Origin: Latescibacteria bacterium UBA6620
GTDB taxonomy: Bacteria > Latescibacterota > UBA2968
DNA: 64,000 nucleotides
NCBI GenBank assembly: GCA_002433075.1
Contig: DJHM01000044.1
Span: 244,493 to 308,492, forward strand
Direction of reading: 5' to 3'
Below the pieces are notes generated by a model. That model ran no database searches. It was given only the letters and a program-made list of their open reading frames with translations, and was not told the DNA's origin. Below are positions 18,843 to 27,839 of this stretch, one piece after another. The first letter of the stretch is position 1, and every line of letters starts with the position of its first letter. Made by a program: the position numbers and the translations under genes.

Positions 18843-19172
18843 TTATGGCGTGAGCCTTACGGTGAAGAATCTCTCACTGATCTGTGGCATCGTTTTCTCG
18901 AGGTATAGGACGAGTTTGTATAGCGAGATGGAGCTGTCATTACTCGCCGCTCCCTGGAGTCCTTCCAACAGCAGCGCAGTATAGAGGCTGTGTTTCTTGT
19001 ATCCCTCCAAGGCGATGCTCTGATTGGTTGATGCAAGGAAGAAGCTCCGTCCTGACAGCTGGCTGAGTCGCTCGACCGCCGTCCTGGCTCGTGACCGGCG
19101 CGGTTTGCGCTTAGAGTGAGAGTATAAGGATGGCTGGGAGTGGACGAGTAAGATAGACAGGGCTTTTCGGGA
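18843..19172 (-). pseudogene. Caspase-like (peptidase C14) C-terminal relic
   Basis: An open frame of 109 codons without a start encodes ERLSQLSGRSFFLASTNQ, then ALEGYKKHSLYTALLLEGL and LYKLVLYLEKTMPQISERF. This is the order of the end of bacterial caspase-like domains: a strand with AS(S/T), a YKGHG(L/V)FTYALLEGL-like helix, then a Val-Asn-Glu-Leu-like helix. The catalytic Asp-x-Cys region should lie just upstream, but here the frame reads SILLVHSQPS and then meets a stop at 19173-19175. I judge it a dead remnant whose 5' half is gone. It is absent from simple ATG-based gene calls because it has no start. Confidence 0.5.
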
Positions 19173-19416
19173 TTATGACTATGTCTCTTCACTTGAGACC
19201 TCTCTACCGTTTAGGTCCGATCACTCGGATCTGCAATCATTCGCAACCGGAAACACTCAATTTAGCGGTATGCAACCCATGATGGCGAGTAGAAACCTCA
19301 TTGCCTATTGGGAGTTGTGTGTTGGGTTGTCCGCCGAGCTTTTTCGGTTAGGAATCGTGGGAAGGTACGGGCTTGTCGTCTCTTCGTTTTTGCGAGACCT
19401 GGGTTTCCTCTGACAT
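19173..19416. other. 244 bp without recognisable gene
   Basis: This gap lies between the caspase relic and the end of the propeller pseudogene. Its composition is a little richer in A and T than the flanks. No frame gives recognisable protein similarity and I see no strong hairpin. It may hold unrecognisable remains of the 5' half of the caspase-like gene. Confidence 0.5.
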
Positions 19417-20475
19417 TTAGCTCACTTCAACGATGTAAACCTGAGGATGTCCCGTTCGATCCGACGTGAACGAAACCCACTTCCCGTCTGGACTGAACGA
19501 GGGATGGGGGTGGCTCCACTGCGGGCCATAAGCGCTTTCGGCGGAGACGGCTTCGGTCATCGTGGCCCGGCCTGGCGCTTCGCCGTCCGCGACGAGGGGA
19601 GTGGGCTCGGACCATTGATGGCCCTGGTTGGTGGCTTCGGGGTGGCAGAGGGTTTCGACGTCACCGGAGTCAGGGTCGACGAGGCAGAGGCCGATGTCGG
19701 GGAGATGGGTGTCGCAGACGATTCTGTCGCCCGACGGGCTGGAGGAGATGTGCCAGGCGCTGAACTCGCGAATGGTGCGGGCTTCGCCGGTGTGAAGACC
19801 GATTTCCAGCAGTCCACCATGCCAGTGCGACAGGATCACGCGATCGGTAGGACCGAGGAAGGTTTCGTGGACGTACCACGCATCGCCCTGGTCGGGAAAG
19901 AATCAGCGATCCTCGGAGCCGTCGATCCGCAAGGTCCACAGTCGAGGATCCGGCGGGTCGGCGGAATAGATGAGCAGCTCGGGGTCGGTCGGGTGGAACT
20001 GGGGATGGTAGAGCGCGCGGGCGCCGTCGAGAATGACCGACGTTTCCGAGCCATCGGTACGGAAAACGAGGAGACCGGCTTTCCCACCCGCCGTGACGAG
20101 ACAGCATCCAAGTTCGCCACTCCCGTTTACGGTCACTTCACCGAGGCCGCTGCTGGGTTTCGAAGCGACCTCTGTGGTCGACCGATTCGTTAACGATGTT
20201 CAGCAGACTTGTCCTCGATCGGTCGTGTAGTAGACCTGATCGCCGATGACGTTTCTGGAGAAGGGGTAGATACCCTCCGCGGCCGACAGGAGTTCGATTT
20301 CACCGCTGTCGAGTCGGACGGTGTAGAGGGCGTAGGCTCCGCTCCGGTTCGAGGCAAAGACGAGTCGGTCCGAGTCGGGGCTGAACGAGTTCGCGAGATA
20401 GTAGAGCGGGTGGTTGATGCACGGCGCATCGGTCAGTTGGAGGACGCGGGCATCCGTCTTATCATCGCGATGCTC
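19417..20475 (-). pseudogene. PL22 oligogalacturonate-lyase-like propeller with two in-frame TGA codons
   Basis: A TolB/PD40-type beta-propeller reads in a single uninterrupted frame apart from two TGA codons. It begins near 20475 with VLQLTDAPCINHPLYYLANS and continues through FSPDSDRLVFASNRSG. It meets TGA at 20200-20202, continues from TSLTNRSTTEVASKP through HPTDPELLIYSADPPD, meets TGA at 19903-19905, continues as FFPDQGDAWYVHETFLGPTD, and ends with SFSPDGKWVSFTSDRTGHPQ and a stop at 19417. The His and domain layout resemble oligogalacturonate lyase, and an intact relative lies at 28931-30109. No plausible start is seen; the 5' side is an intergenic hairpin repeat. Two nonsense changes with no frameshift suggest recent loss. 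Confidence 0.75.
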
Positions 20476-20754
20476 TGATCGTTCGGATGTCGACTTAGGT
20501 ATCTGTGATGATCGTGAACCAACAGAATCTGACACAAGCGGATGTGTGTAGCTCAGAGTGTGGCGAACAGTTCGCCCAGTGGATTTACTCCAGGGGACTT
20601 CTCGACTCCTGCCTTCGCTCGCCCGCGAGCTACGGCAAGGCAGGCCCGCTCGAAGTGACCGTGTATCGTTTCTGTCAAGCCCGGTTCTATCGTTAAATTT
20701 GTAGCATTTTTCCAGAATTGGAAATCGGATCGTGGACAGGTGAAAGGAACCGAA
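20476..20754. other. Intergenic region with family E hairpin
   Basis: This divergent gap lies between the propeller pseudogene and the aldolase gene. At 20608-20644 it holds a hairpin with CTGCCTTCGCT and AGCTACGGCAAGGCAG arms, flanked by GGGGACTTCTCGA and CCCGCTCGAAGTGACC, which resemble the element at 37678-37730. No gene is seen. Any promoter for the aldolase gene should lie in the last 80 bases. Confidence 0.5.
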
Positions 20755-21534
20755 ATGGGAAGCGTGAACAACGTCGAACGGATTCAAGGCAGGCTGGCGA
20801 ACGGGGAGATCTCGATAGGAGCAGGGGTGAGCTTTGCCGATCCAGTGGTTAGCGAGTTATTCGGTGATGCGGGCTACGATTTCAGCTGGATCGATATGGA
20901 GCATTCACCGCTCGATCCTTCGGTCGTGATGGGCCACGTGATGGCAGCTCGAGGGACAGATATGGCGCCGTTCGTCCGGGTTCCACAGAACGAGTTGAAC
21001 GCGATCAAGCCGGTGCTCGACATGGGACCCGCGGGAATCATCATTCCGCAGGTGAACTCTGCGGACGGAGCGAAGGCTGCCGTTCAGGCGTGTCGGTATC
21101 CGCCCGTCGGGGCGCGGGGATTCGGACCTCAGCGGGGTATGCGGTATGGCGCCATCTCCGGGAGTGACTACCTGAAGCAAATGGCGGAGGAGCCGATCAT
21201 CGTGATTCAGATGGAGCACATCGATGTCGTAGAGCGGATCGATGCGATGTTGGATGTGGAAGAGATCGGGGTGTTCTGCTTTGGACCGAACGACCTTGCA
21301 GGCTCGATCGGGAAGCTGGGGCAGCTGGACGACGAGGAGGTCGTTGCGGCCCTCGATGCGATTTCAAAGAAAGTGGTCGATCGGGGTCGGGTGCTGGGGA
21401 CGTCGATCGGCTACTCCCCGGAGAACTATCAGCGATGGGTCGATCGTGGAGCGACGTGGATCAATCTGGACGTGGATTGGGATCAGCTGTTCAGGGACAG
21501 TAGGAGGGTGCTGGGAGAGGTGAAGAGGTCCTAG
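20755..21534 (+). CDS. HpcH/HpaI family aldolase
   Basis: Class II, metal-dependent aldolase of the HpcH/HpaI (2-dehydro-3-deoxyglucarate / 4-hydroxy-2-oxoheptanedioate aldolase) family, 259 residues. ATG 20755 is preferred over GTG 20740 because AAAGGA lies 8 bases before it. The barrel carries FSWIDMEHSPLDP, GPAGIIIPQVNSAD, GARGFGPQRG, VIQMEHIDVVERID (metal-binding Glu) and FCFGPNDLAGSIG (metal-binding Asp). Such enzymes cleave 2-keto-3-deoxy sugar acids to pyruvate plus an aldehyde. In this window it could act after the sugar-acid dehydratases at 35.4-37.6 kb. That link is functional inference; the genes are far apart. The next gene begins 46 bases downstream on the same strand. Confidence 0.9.
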   Translation: MGSVNNVERIQGRLANGEISIGAGVSFADPVVSELFGDAGYDFSWIDMEHSPLDPSVVMGHVMAARGTDMAPFVRVPQNELNAIKPVLDMGPAGIIIPQVNSADGAKAAVQACRYPPVGARGFGPQRGMRYGAISGSDYLKQMAEEPIIVIQMEHIDVVERIDAMLDVEEIGVFCFGPNDLAGSIGKLGQLDDEEVVAALDAISKKVVDRGRVLGTSIGYSPENYQRWVDRGATWINLDVDWDQLFRDSRRVLGEVKRS

Positions 21535-21580
21535 AGAACGGCAAAGCTGCCCCGAACTCAATCCAAGTGAAAGGCAAAGT

Positions 21581-22831
21581 ATGACGTCGAGTGACTTTTC
21601 ATCACTCGCAAGGGAGATCCTTGGTACGAGCGACGAGCAACTCTCCCGGCTGGACCAGGGCAGTCGACGTGGGCTGATCGAGTTGGCCCCGGTGGTTCCT
21701 CCTGAAGACCCGTTGGGCGACAACGATCATATGGGATGGCCCGTGGCGACGCAGGTCGAGGACACCCTCGTAGTCGTCCACCGCCGGATTCCAGGGCATA
21801 ACCTGTTCGGCGCCGGGGACGGGGACGAGAACTCTACGTTTTCTATGATAAAGACGACATCGGATGGTGGTGAGACGTGGTCGGAATCGTTCGACCTGAG
21901 AGAGGCGATGCATCAGGAGGACAGGGATCGGGGCGGTGTGTTTCCCCTTTCACATCGTTACAAGTTCGGGCCGGTCAACGGTAGCCCGCAGGGGTACAAA
22001 CTCCATCTGAATGCGGTCGGGACGTCCCGAGAGAATTCAGTACTCGTGCTCTGTAATTACGGAGCGTTCCGCTCGACGGATCGCGGCCGATCGTGGACAC
22101 ACCTGAACGATCAGTTTCGGGAGAACACGATGGATGGCGACATCGTGTATCTGGGCCCCCGGATCGTGGATCATCCCGAGATGGGTCTTTGCGCGTTCGG
22201 GAATACGGTAGGATACGGACGAGAGAAGCGGTTTCCCAATCCGGTCGATGGACCCAGCGATCTCTTTCACCATAATCTTGTCGTTCTCAGTTCGAAGAAC
22301 GACGGTGTCACGCGGGACAAGACCGTAAACCAACTCCCGTTCTCGGCGGTGCAGCATGAACCGACTGCTGTTGTCCACGAAGGGGATGTTTTCATTCTGG
22401 GACGTGATGAGCGGGCGAGAACATCCTACCAGCAAGTGCGGTTGTCAGATGGGAAGCCAGTCGACGTGCGAAGAATGGCCAACCTTCGACACACGCGGGG
22501 CCTGGATACGGTCGACATCGACTACAATCCGGTGACCGGTCGTTTCGAGGTCGTGCGATCCTTTCGAGAGAGACTGCTTGTTGACCTGTGGAGCATCGAC
22601 CCGTCGGAGTGGCGGTATGAGGGTGTCCTGTTCTCCAGGCGCCTGGCCGCCGAGGGAGAGGATTTCTACAAGACGGCGGACGGTTTCCATCCTGCGGGCG
22701 CGGTTATGGATGCAGAAAAAGGTGTCCAGCACATCTTCATCTATACCGGTCATCCGAACGGGTCGGCCGGGTCGTTTCGGATAACGCGGACCCTGGAGAC
22801 AGACAGGCTGGCAGAGTTTCTGGTGGAGTGA
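21581..22831 (+). CDS. Sialidase-like (BNR/Asp-box) beta-propeller
   Basis: Six-bladed propeller of the exo-sialidase / BNR-repeat superfamily, 416 residues. Two Asp-box motifs are clear: SDGGETWS near residue 90 and STDRGRSW near 167. Candidate arginine-triad residues exist, but I cannot confirm them, so it may be a non-sialidase hydrolase or lyase of the same fold. The start ATG 21581 is preceded by AAAGG. There is no signal peptide. It follows the aldolase by 46 bases, consistent with a two-gene operon. N-acylneuraminate aldolase would be the expected partner of a sialidase and is not present. Confidence 0.8.
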   Translation: MTSSDFSSLAREILGTSDEQLSRLDQGSRRGLIELAPVVPPEDPLGDNDHMGWPVATQVEDTLVVVHRRIPGHNLFGAGDGDENSTFSMIKTTSDGGETWSESFDLREAMHQEDRDRGGVFPLSHRYKFGPVNGSPQGYKLHLNAVGTSRENSVLVLCNYGAFRSTDRGRSWTHLNDQFRENTMDGDIVYLGPRIVDHPEMGLCAFGNTVGYGREKRFPNPVDGPSDLFHHNLVVLSSKNDGVTRDKTVNQLPFSAVQHEPTAVVHEGDVFILGRDERARTSYQQVRLSDGKPVDVRRMANLRHTRGLDTVDIDYNPVTGRFEVVRSFRERLLVDLWSIDPSEWRYEGVLFSRRLAAEGEDFYKTADGFHPAGAVMDAEKGVQHIFIYTGHPNGSAGSFRITRTLETDRLAEFLVE

Positions 22832-22871
22832 TTCCAACACTCTGTTTAGAAATCAGAGTGGCAACCTCCTT

Positions 22872-23570
22872 CTACCACGGTTCCGGCCAGTCGGAGGGCC
22901 AGATGCTAGGGCCGGGGTGAGGTTGAGCGGGATGCCAGAGGTCGTAAGGCTGGATGGTGAGGCCACGATGGTTTTCCCGGTCGAGGTCTTTCGGAAGAGG
23001 TTCGATGTGGCCGGGGACGCCCTTGACGAGACTGCGCGGCGGCACGTCCCGATTGACGACGGCGCCGGCGGCGATGAAGCTGCGTTCGCCGATGGTGACG
23101 CCGGGAAGGATGGTGCATCCTCCGCCGACAGTCACGTCGTCCTCGAGGGTTGCCGACCGGGGAGTCGGCATCGGATCTCGTCGGCAGGGATAGCGGTCGT
23201 TGAGGAACGTGACTCCGGGCCCGACAAACACGTTGTCCCCGATCCAGGTGCGGGTCGGGATGTAAACGTGCGACATAATGCGGACACCTTTACCCATTCG
23301 GGTCACCCCCTCGATGCAGGAGTGGTTACACAGCGTACAGTAGTCGCCGCCCCGGACCATCCCGCGGATGACGGTGTGGTGGCCCGACTGGAAGTAGTCG
23401 CCGAGGTGGACGTCGCCGTAGATGATCGTGCCGGAACGGAGGATCGAGCGGGCGCCGATGGTGGCTCGACCGCAGTCAGGATGGTAACGAAATCCGACCG
23501 TCACGCCGGGTTCGACCACAGAACCTTCACCGATGTCGGCGTTCTCGAATTCAGCTGTTGCGCTGTTCAT
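22872..23570 (-). CDS. Left-handed beta-helix acyltransferase (WbbJ/sugar O-acetyltransferase-like)
   Basis: Hexapeptide-repeat transferase of 232 residues. Repeats such as IGEGSVVEPG, IGARSILRSG, IGDNVFVGPG and VGGGCTILPG build the left-handed parallel beta-helix. It ends with GAVVNRDVPPRSLVKGVPG, a hallmark of acetyl-CoA-dependent sugar and UDP-sugar acyltransferases. It probably transfers an acetyl or similar group to a sugar. The start ATG 23570 overlaps the end of the propeller gene at 23551-24966 by 20 bases, so the two are translationally coupled on the minus strand. Confidence 0.88.
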   Translation of the reverse strand: MNSATAEFENADIGEGSVVEPGVTVGFRYHPDCGRATIGARSILRSGTIIYGDVHLGDYFQSGHHTVIRGMVRGGDYCTLCNHSCIEGVTRMGKGVRIMSHVYIPTRTWIGDNVFVGPGVTFLNDRYPCRRDPMPTPRSATLEDDVTVGGGCTILPGVTIGERSFIAAGAVVNRDVPPRSLVKGVPGHIEPLPKDLDRENHRGLTIQPYDLWHPAQPHPGPSIWPSDWPEPW

Positions 23571-24966
23571 CGATCATCCTCCAGGAAAACAGACGTGCGT
23601 AATTCAGAACGAACCTGAGCCTGACCGTCTTGCCATCCAGGTCCTTGAGGCTACTTCTTCCGCTCCAGCTGACATCGGCTGCCAACGCATCCCCCGAAAT
23701 CGTCGTAGATGCGTCGAGGGTCAAACCCGGATACGGATCTCCCGATTCGTTTTCGATCTGAACCCGGACGCCTACGGGTTCCGGTTGGTCGACGTCGTGA
23801 GCCGATACACGAGGGAGGCTGTCCGCGTTCATGCGGAGTCCCGTCCCCTTCCACGTGAACGGCTTCGTGACGATCACGCCCTGGCTCGTTGCATCCCACG
23901 AGCAGAACCCATCCTGTCGACCTGTGGCGAGGCCGATGCGGCCGTCGTGGTCGTGTGCGTAGGCATTGTGGGGTACCGTGAAGCCCGAATAGTAGATCCA
24001 CTGTCTGCCATCGTGTATGACGGGTGCGGACGTGGGATAGATCATCTCGCTGTCGAAGGCCTGACCGGGATAATTGTTTGTAGGCTCGAGGTGAACGAGT
24101 AATTTTCGATCCGCCGTACGGTCCCAGTGAAGACCGTCTCGGCTCGAGACGAGCTGGACATCCATCGTCTGCGCATAGGTGTGGTAGACCCACAGCAGAC
24201 CGAGAACCTGGCCGCCGGACGGATATGCGGAGAGTCCGTAGAACTGCGTATCGGGTGGATCGTAACGATCCGGCGCCAGGACGCGCCGGCTGTCGGACCA
24301 GTGGATGAAATCGTCGCTGACCATCCGGGAGACGGTCCGAATCGGTTGCTTCGGGGTCTTGTGATACAACCAGTACTGTTCGGATGACGGGTCACGCATC
24401 ACGCTGAAGGTGTCCCCTGTCACCCACGTGGGGACGATGGGATTCCCGTCGAAACAATCCCAGTGAATGCCGTCGGGCGAGAAGGCCGCATAGATGCCTT
24501 TCGCTTCTGCCTGACCCGGCCATCCCCAGTAGAGCAGTTTGTATCGCTTCTGTGGGTCCGGCTCGTGTTCATCCTCGAGGACACAGTGCGTCCATACTGG
24601 ACCTTCGAACAGGATGTTGTTCTCCTTCGATCCTTCGAAATCCGTCAGGCCGAGCTCAGGCTTTTCCCAACGGATTCCATCGACTGAAGTGGCGTAGCAA
24701 AGCGTATGGCCGACCGGTCTATCCTCGGTGGGCTGGCTGTTGTACCACATTCTGAAGCACGATCTGGCTTGATCGTAGATGACGGTTCCAGGTTGCAGGA
24801 CGAGATAGCCCTCCCACGGCCGATCCGGCTCGAGAAGGGGATTGGCTTGGTGTTTGGCAGGATGGTGGAGCGAACGCCACACGTTGTCCGTATAGGCCAG
24901 AAGGGCATCGTCGCACATCAGTTGTACGACATCAGGCTCTACGGGTGTTGCGATGGAGGTCGTCAC
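23551..24966 (-). CDS. GH32/43-like beta-propeller protein, paralog 2
   Basis: Propeller protein of 471 residues starting at GTG 24966. It shares layout with the proteins at 7583-9124 and 33780-35201: an N-terminal ALLAYTDNV-like segment, the GYLVLQPGTVIYD blade, CFRMWYNSQP, GIRWEKPELGLTDFEGSKEN, SPDGIHWDCFDG and a C-terminal module ending YARLFSWRM. The blade phrase GSKENNILF recurs as GSKDNNIFW and GSKANNIVV in the other two. Function is probably glycan hydrolysis or binding; no experimentally known homolog is recalled. It overlaps the acyltransferase gene downstream by 20 bases. Confidence 0.75.
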   Translation of the reverse strand: MTTSIATPVEPDVVQLMCDDALLAYTDNVWRSLHHPAKHQANPLLEPDRPWEGYLVLQPGTVIYDQARSCFRMWYNSQPTEDRPVGHTLCYATSVDGIRWEKPELGLTDFEGSKENNILFEGPVWTHCVLEDEHEPDPQKRYKLLYWGWPGQAEAKGIYAAFSPDGIHWDCFDGNPIVPTWVTGDTFSVMRDPSSEQYWLYHKTPKQPIRTVSRMVSDDFIHWSDSRRVLAPDRYDPPDTQFYGLSAYPSGGQVLGLLWVYHTYAQTMDVQLVSSRDGLHWDRTADRKLLVHLEPTNNYPGQAFDSEMIYPTSAPVIHDGRQWIYYSGFTVPHNAYAHDHDGRIGLATGRQDGFCSWDATSQGVIVTKPFTWKGTGLRMNADSLPRVSAHDVDQPEPVGVRVQIENESGDPYPGLTLDASTTISGDALAADVSWSGRSSLKDLDGKTVRLRFVLNYARLFSWRMIDEQRNS

Positions 24967-25047
24967 GTGGTCTCCGTATCAAGGAGGTTGTCGAGCACGT
25001 CGTTTCTCCCTTGCGTGGTCCGGGAGGGAGGGTCAATCTAACCCGTG

Positions 25048-26350
25048 ATGCCATCGAAAACCTCATCCGACGTGGCGCGGCTGTTCGATATGCCCGAGGG
25101 TCCGACGCCCTCGTACGCGACTGTGGACTGGGAGCTCGCAGCCGGCGATGGCCGGAATGGGAGCTGGGGTCCAATTCAGGGACAGGAGCGGACACGGTCC
25201 CTTGCGAGCTTCAAGGGTGATCTCTACGTCGGGATCGGGGCCGCCCAGGCCGAGGTGTGGCGGCTATCCGGAGATTCGTGGGATCAGGTCGGCGGTGGTG
25301 GTCTTCGGGGATCCTGGCGGGATTGGGATGTCAGCATGCCCGGCGGAGTGGGCCTGCGACCAGGCCTGAAATGGGTCAATTGCCTCCTCGTGGATGAAGA
25401 GGATCGGTTTCTCTACGCAGGCGTCAAGGTCGGCGCACAGCTCTGGCGATTCGACGGCGAGGGCTGGGAGCAGGTTGGAGGACTCGGCAGGGATGGCGAC
25501 TGGCTGGCCGAGGATCAGGACAACGTTTATTCGATGGCGTGGCACGATGGTGGGTATGCAGGGCCACTTCACGAACTACGGTCTGCCCGGGGATGCCGAC
25601 GATCTTGGTCAGACGACGCTCGATGGCTACGATCCAAGCCTGGGAAACGGTGAGATTTACTGCCTGAAGGACGGAAAATGGTCCTGTACGGCTGGACGAG
25701 GCCGATCGGGAAGCTGGAATGAGGATCATTGTGTCACGTGGGTCTACGCGCTCTGCTCACTGGGGGACGACCTGTATGCGGCCATCGTTCGACACGGGGT
25801 GAGAGGTTTGCGCTGGATCGGTGAGGTGTGGCGACACAATTCCGGGGGATGGGTACAGATCGGGGGTGAAGGTGTCGGAAATAGCTGGAAACTTGACGAT
25901 ACCCACATCGTGACAAGCCTCGTTCCCTATCAGGGGAAACTGATCATCGGCTATAATTGTTAGGATGCGGCGACCTCCCCGGATCGATTCGGGAACGTGT
26001 GGGTGTGGGACCCGAAAGATGAAACGTGGTACAACCTTTCACTGCCGGTTTCGTGTCCGGCGGATTCGATTCTTCCTCACCAGAGCAGCTTCAATGCGTC
26101 GACGTTCTGGGATGGTCATCTGGTGATTTCAGGGGGTGGAGCGGAGCCCGCAGGAAACGTCGGCATCTGGTGCCTTTCGGATGCCGATGAACGCTGGACC
26201 TGCCTGGGGTATCCTTCGGTTTCGCATACGGATGCTATGGCACGGGCTGCCGATGCCTATGGCTATTCAATGACGGTCTTCGAGGAGAACCTTATGGTCG
26301 GATGCAAGGGAACGCCCGGCAACGCGCATCTGTGGCGTTGTCGACGTTGA
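25048..26350 (+). pseudogene. Tachylectin-like repeat propeller, frameshift plus TAG
   Basis: A lectin-like propeller built of repeated blades. One blade reads VWRLSGDSWDQVGGGGLRGS, the next LWRFDGEGWEQVGGLGRDGD, then VWRHNSGGWVQIGGEGVGNS, with LYVGIGA or LYAGVKV between. The frame opens at ATG 25048. A one-base insertion near 25551-25557 moves the protein into the next frame (resuming MQGHFTNYGLPGD). A TAG at 25961-25963 stops it after GYNC, and the same frame then continues with DAATSPDRFGNVWVW to a stop at 26350. Two separate lesions make a pseudogene more likely than a single sequencing error. Related repeats occur in carbohydrate-binding tachylectin-2. Confidence 0.75.
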
Positions 26351-26475
26351 TTGCTCCGTCGAAGGATGACCTCGCGACCTTGTGGCGTTGTTTCTGAAGG
26401 GAAAGCACTTACCGCAGAGCACGTTGGGGGGAATTCGGGGTATCGATAGGACTGTGGAGTCAGGAGGAGAATGAT

Positions 26476-27627
26476 ATGAGCACAGAGTTTCCGCCGCTCG
26501 AGGAGGTGAGAGAAAATCTTCGCGTGGAATGGTATCGGTGTCCGATCGATCACACTCGGTTGCGTGAGCTGTCTCGTCGCAGCAACCTGCAGGGGTTTCT
26601 CCAGACGGTCGGTCATTTGACCATCTTCTCCGCGACGGGCTTGCTGACGTTTTGGTGTTGGTCGGACCAGAACTGGATAGCGTTCGCGGGGGCGCTTTGG
26701 GTGCACGGGATGGTGGGGAGTTTTCTGGTCGGGATCGTGCCCCACGAACTGGGGCACGGAACGGTGTTCCGCACGAAGTGGCTGAACAAGGTGTTTCTGT
26801 ATTTGATCAGCCTGCTCACGTGGTGGGACTCGTTCGACTATGCGAGCAGCCACACGTATCACCATCGATACACGCAATATTCCGAGGGCGACCGGGAGAA
26901 TCTGATGCCGCTGAGTGCGGCGTTGCCGTTTCGGGCGGTCATTCAGCTGCTGACGATCAACCTCTTTGGACCTCCTGGACGGCCCTTTGGGAAGGGCGGC
27001 CTCCTATCGACCGTGTGGGTGACGCTGAAGTCGTCCCTCGGGGTGGTCGGGTCGACGAAAATCCCGAGCCGGGAGTGGTTGCAGGCGCTCCACGAAGATC
27101 AACCGGAGGAAGCCCGTCGCTCGATGTGGTGGTCGCGGCTGCTTCTCGTGTTTCACGGGACCGTGGCTGTAGCGTCGATCTGGTCAGGCTACTGGGTGGT
27201 CCCGCTGCTCGTGTCGGTGTTCGGGTTCATCGGCCAGTGGTGGGCTTTCTCGGTAGGCTACACACAACACTGCGGCTTGCGTGAATCGGCGCCGGACTTC
27301 CGCAAGAACACACGGTCAATCACGGTCAACCCGGTGACCGAGTTTCTCTACTGGCGGATGAACTGGCACATCGAGCACCATATGTATGCGGGCGTGCCCT
27401 GTTACAACCTGAGGAAACTGGCGAAGGAGATCGCCCACGATATGCCCGAACCGCGTACGACGATCGGTGCGTGGAGGGAGATGCGGGAGGCATGGCGACG
27501 ACAGAAGGAGGACCCGAGCTACGAGTACGATACGCCGGTTCCGGAGCCGAAGAGCGGGTCGAAGCGAGTCGAGGCGGACGAGCTCTCGAGTTCAATCGGA
27601 GAACTTGCGCCGGAAGGACTCAGGTGA
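26476..27627 (+). CDS. Membrane fatty acid desaturase
   Basis: Membrane-bound di-iron fatty-acid desaturase or hydroxylase, 383 residues, start ATG 26476 behind AGGAGGAG. The three histidine boxes are all present: HELGH at 90-94, HTYHH at 126-130 and HIEHH near residue 294, plus TQHCG with an extra His. Hydrophobic segments near 45-62, 70-90, 104-116 and 210-250 give the four-helix membrane layout. Reaction: oxygen-dependent introduction of a double bond (or hydroxyl) into an acyl or carotenoid-like chain. A strong hairpin terminator follows at 27775-27818, so it is likely monocistronic. Confidence 0.92.
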   Translation: MSTEFPPLEEVRENLRVEWYRCPIDHTRLRELSRRSNLQGFLQTVGHLTIFSATGLLTFWCWSDQNWIAFAGALWVHGMVGSFLVGIVPHELGHGTVFRTKWLNKVFLYLISLLTWWDSFDYASSHTYHHRYTQYSEGDRENLMPLSAALPFRAVIQLLTINLFGPPGRPFGKGGLLSTVWVTLKSSLGVVGSTKIPSREWLQALHEDQPEEARRSMWWSRLLLVFHGTVAVASIWSGYWVVPLLVSVFGFIGQWWAFSVGYTQHCGLRESAPDFRKNTRSITVNPVTEFLYWRMNWHIEHHMYAGVPCYNLRKLAKEIAHDMPEPRTTIGAWREMREAWRRQKEDPSYEYDTPVPEPKSGSKRVEADELSSSIGELAPEGLR

Positions 27628-27774
27628 GGCAGAGACGGGTGAGGGGGAGTCGGGGAGAAGGGGGGACCCGCCTTTGCGACTGACGCAACGGACGGTAGAC
27701 AGTAGATGGTACAGGCCCCCGGGGCTGCGGATCCAATCAGGGTGGTCGGCGGTGGGCAGCCGGCAGAAAAGGCG

Positions 27775-27818
27775 AAGGCGGCTGAATGAGGGAATTCCAA
27801 TCAGCCGCCTTCTTTGCG
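27775..27818 (+). terminator. Rho-independent-type terminator
   Basis: The arms AAGGCGGCTGA (27775-27785) and TCAGCCGCCTT (27801-27811) match over 11 bases around a 15-base loop. A weak T-rich tail (CTTT) follows. It lies 148 bases after the desaturase stop and 22 bases before the end of the convergent oxidoreductase gene, so it could serve both. Confidence 0.7.
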
Positions 27819-27839
27819 CGATGAAGTGCCACTCCCGCT

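Noticed and set aside
18857..19192. Minus-strand frame of 111 residues overlapping the caspase relic
   Set aside because: It is out of phase with the frame that matches caspase-like sequence, has poor coding character and no recognised motif, so it was not called as a gene.
19417..20475. TGA read as tryptophan or selenocysteine across the propeller gene
   Set aside because: Neighbouring genes end with TGA and use TGG for Trp, and the fold has no known selenocysteine site. A pseudogene is the simpler reading; kept only as a point to check.
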